Shown: piece after piece, positions 6,702 through 7,701 of the stretch
Layout of the letters: every line of letters begins with the position of its first letter
How positions within the stretch are numbered: position 1 is the stretch's first letter
From: Deltaproteobacteria bacterium
GTDB taxonomy: Bacteria; Desulfobacterota_C; Deferrisomatia; Deferrisomatales; JACRMM01
Assembly: GCA_016218905.1 (NCBI GenBank)
Contig: JACRCS010000222.1
Span: 1 to 7,701 of the forward strand
Direction: 5' to 3'
DNA length: 7,701 bases
Made by a program: the position numbers and the translations under genes
Notes under the pieces: generated by a model
What the model was told of the DNA's origin: nothing
The model's input: only the letters and a program-made list of their open reading frames with translations
Database searches by the model: none

Positions 6702-7294
6702 TCGCAAGCCTCTCGGGCGTGATCGAGCGGGCGACCCCCGGAGACGTGGTCCTGGGGGTGGGCGGAGTCGGGTACCGGGTCCGCGTGCCCCTCTCGACGT
6801 ACGCCTCGCTGCCCGGACCGGGCGAACAGGCCCGGCTCCGCATCGTGACGATCGTCCGGGAAGACGAGATCAGCCTCTATGGCTTCTCCAGCCCGGAGGA
6901 AGAGGACCTCTTCGGGCTCATGCAGGGCGTGTCCGGCGTCGGCCCCAAACTCTCGCTCAAGATCCTCTCCGGCTTGACAGCCTCGGCGCTCCGGCAGGCC
7001 CTGAGCCGAGGCGACCTGCGGGTCCTGACTTCCATCCCGGGGGTGGGCGCGAAGCTGGCCCAGCGGTTGATCCTGGAGTTGGGCGAGAAGATGGCGGCCC
7101 TTCCTTCCGAGGCTCAACCGTCGCCTCGGGTGGGGATCGATCGCGCGCAGGAGGACGCCGTGGAGGCGCTCGTTGGGCTTGGCTATCCCCGCCAGACAGC
7201 GGAGAAGGCCCTCGACAAGGCCCGGGAAGCGGGTGAGACGAGTCTGGAAGGGCTCGTGCGCGCCGCCTTGCGCTCCCTCGCTCCCAGGCGTTGA
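6698..7294 (+). CDS. ruvA: Holliday junction DNA helicase subunit RuvA
   Basis: The 198-aa RuvA binds the four-way junction as a tetramer and loads RuvB. The N-terminal OB-fold domain (1-64) ends in [12 protein letters not shown]. Two helix-hairpin-helix motifs follow: [14 protein letters not shown] (77-90) and [16 protein letters not shown] (113-128). After a flexible acidic/proline linker, domain III (about 152-194; [20 protein letters not shown]) is the RuvB-contacting part. The GTG start at 6698 overlaps the ruvC TGA as GTGA, and an AGGGG ribosome site sits five bases upstream, inside ruvC. This length and start match the family; nothing is missing. Confidence 0.96.
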   Translation: MIASLSGVIERATPGDVVLGVGGVGYRVRVPLSTYASLPGPGEQARLRIVTIVREDEISLYGFSSPEEEDLFGLMQGVSGVGPKLSLKILSGLTASALRQALSRGDLRVLTSIPGVGAKLAQRLILELGEKMAALPSEAQPSPRVGIDRAQEDAVEALVGLGYPRQTAEKALDKAREAGETSLEGLVRAALRSLAPRR

Positions 7295-7302
7295 GGACTC
7301 CC

Positions 7303-7701
7303 GTGATCTCCGACCGAAGCATCCTGGCGCCCGAGGCCGGGGAAGACGACGGCCCGCCCGCCAACGTCCTGCGACCGCTCGCGCTCGAGGACTACGTCGG
7401 TCAGGACGCGCTGCGAAGGAACCTCCGCGTCTTCATCGAGGCCGCGAAGCGCAGGGGCGAACCGCTCGACCACGTGCTCTTCTTCGGACCGCCGGGCCTC
7501 GGAAAGACGACGCTCGCGCACATCATCGCCCGGGAGCTCGGCGTCAACATCGAGACGACCTCCGGGCCGGTGGTGGAGAAGCCGGGAGACCTCGCGGCGA
7601 TCCTGACGAACCTCCGGGAGGGGGACGTCCTCTTCATCGACGAGATCCATCGCCTGAGCGCGACGGTCGAGGAGATCCTCTATCCGGCCATGGAGGACTT
7701 C
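7303..7701 (+). CDS. ruvB: Holliday junction DNA helicase RuvB, N-terminal part, cut by window edge
   Basis: The first 133 codons of RuvB, the AAA+ motor that drives branch migration with RuvA, run open to the right edge. The typical N-terminal [18 protein letters not shown] (24-41) is followed by Walker [10 protein letters not shown] (62-70), [19 protein letters not shown] (86-104) and Walker [10 protein letters not shown] (110-118). The remainder (sensor motifs, arginine finger and DNA-binding winged helix) lies outside the window. The GTG start at 7303 is 8 nt after ruvA. Its ribosome site GAGGA overlaps the ruvA stop codon, so the two are probably coupled. No ATG fits the family N-terminus better. 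Confidence 0.96.
   Translation, partial: MISDRSILAPEAGEDDGPPANVLRPLALEDYVGQDALRRNLRVFIEAAKRRGEPLDHVLFFGPPGLGKTTLAHIIARELGVNIETTSGPVVEKPGDLAAILTNLREGDVLFIDEIHRLSATVEEILYPAMEDF

Overview
The window is a GC-rich bacterial chromosomal segment. It holds seven protein genes I support with good confidence, one of them cut by the right edge, plus one doubtful fragment at the left edge. The gene set, the yebC-ruvC-ruvA-ruvB order and the soluble kinase architecture suggest a free-living, probably Gram-negative or deep-branching bacterium. The isopropylmalate dehydrogenase resembles the actinobacterial-type branch of LeuB. I cannot name the phylum from sequence alone. No tRNA, rRNA, CRISPR array, transposase or phage gene is visible.

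Left half, minus strand (3940 down to 308): a three-gene signalling operon. In transcription order it encodes a receiver-histidine kinase fusion (REC-HisKA-HATPase, 410 aa), an HDOD-domain protein (269 aa, GTG start overlapping the kinase stop as GTGA) and a GAF-domain histidine kinase (518 aa). A good sigma70-like promoter (TTTACA, 18 bp, TACAAT) lies upstream at 4017-3988. No DNA-binding response regulator is present. The only receiver domain sits at the N-terminus of the first kinase, so the HDOD protein or a partner elsewhere is the likely output. Bases 1-307, downstream of the operon, hold four hairpins and an open frame of coding-like composition that ends at base 1 but has no convincing start.

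Right half, plus strand (4119 to the end): leuB, encoding a 3-isopropylmalate dehydrogenase-like enzyme of leucine synthesis with an unusual cofactor-pocket motif. A perfect 12-bp hairpin follows it. Then comes yebC (TACO1/PmpR family) with the Holliday-junction genes ruvC, ruvA and the first 133 codons of ruvB. The gaps and overlaps are tight (3 nt, a 4-nt GTGA overlap, 8 nt), so yebC-ruvCAB reads as one operon. A candidate promoter containing a tandem 10-bp repeat lies in front of yebC.

RuvA and RuvB branch-migrate Holliday junctions and RuvC cleaves them. YebC is a widespread neighbour involved in translation or regulation. The 178-bp gap between the signalling operon and leuB carries divergent promoters. 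Nothing in the sequence links the signalling operon functionally to leuB or ruv. Most of the window is ordinary core genome; the signalling operon, the LeuB variant and the structured left end deserve a second look.
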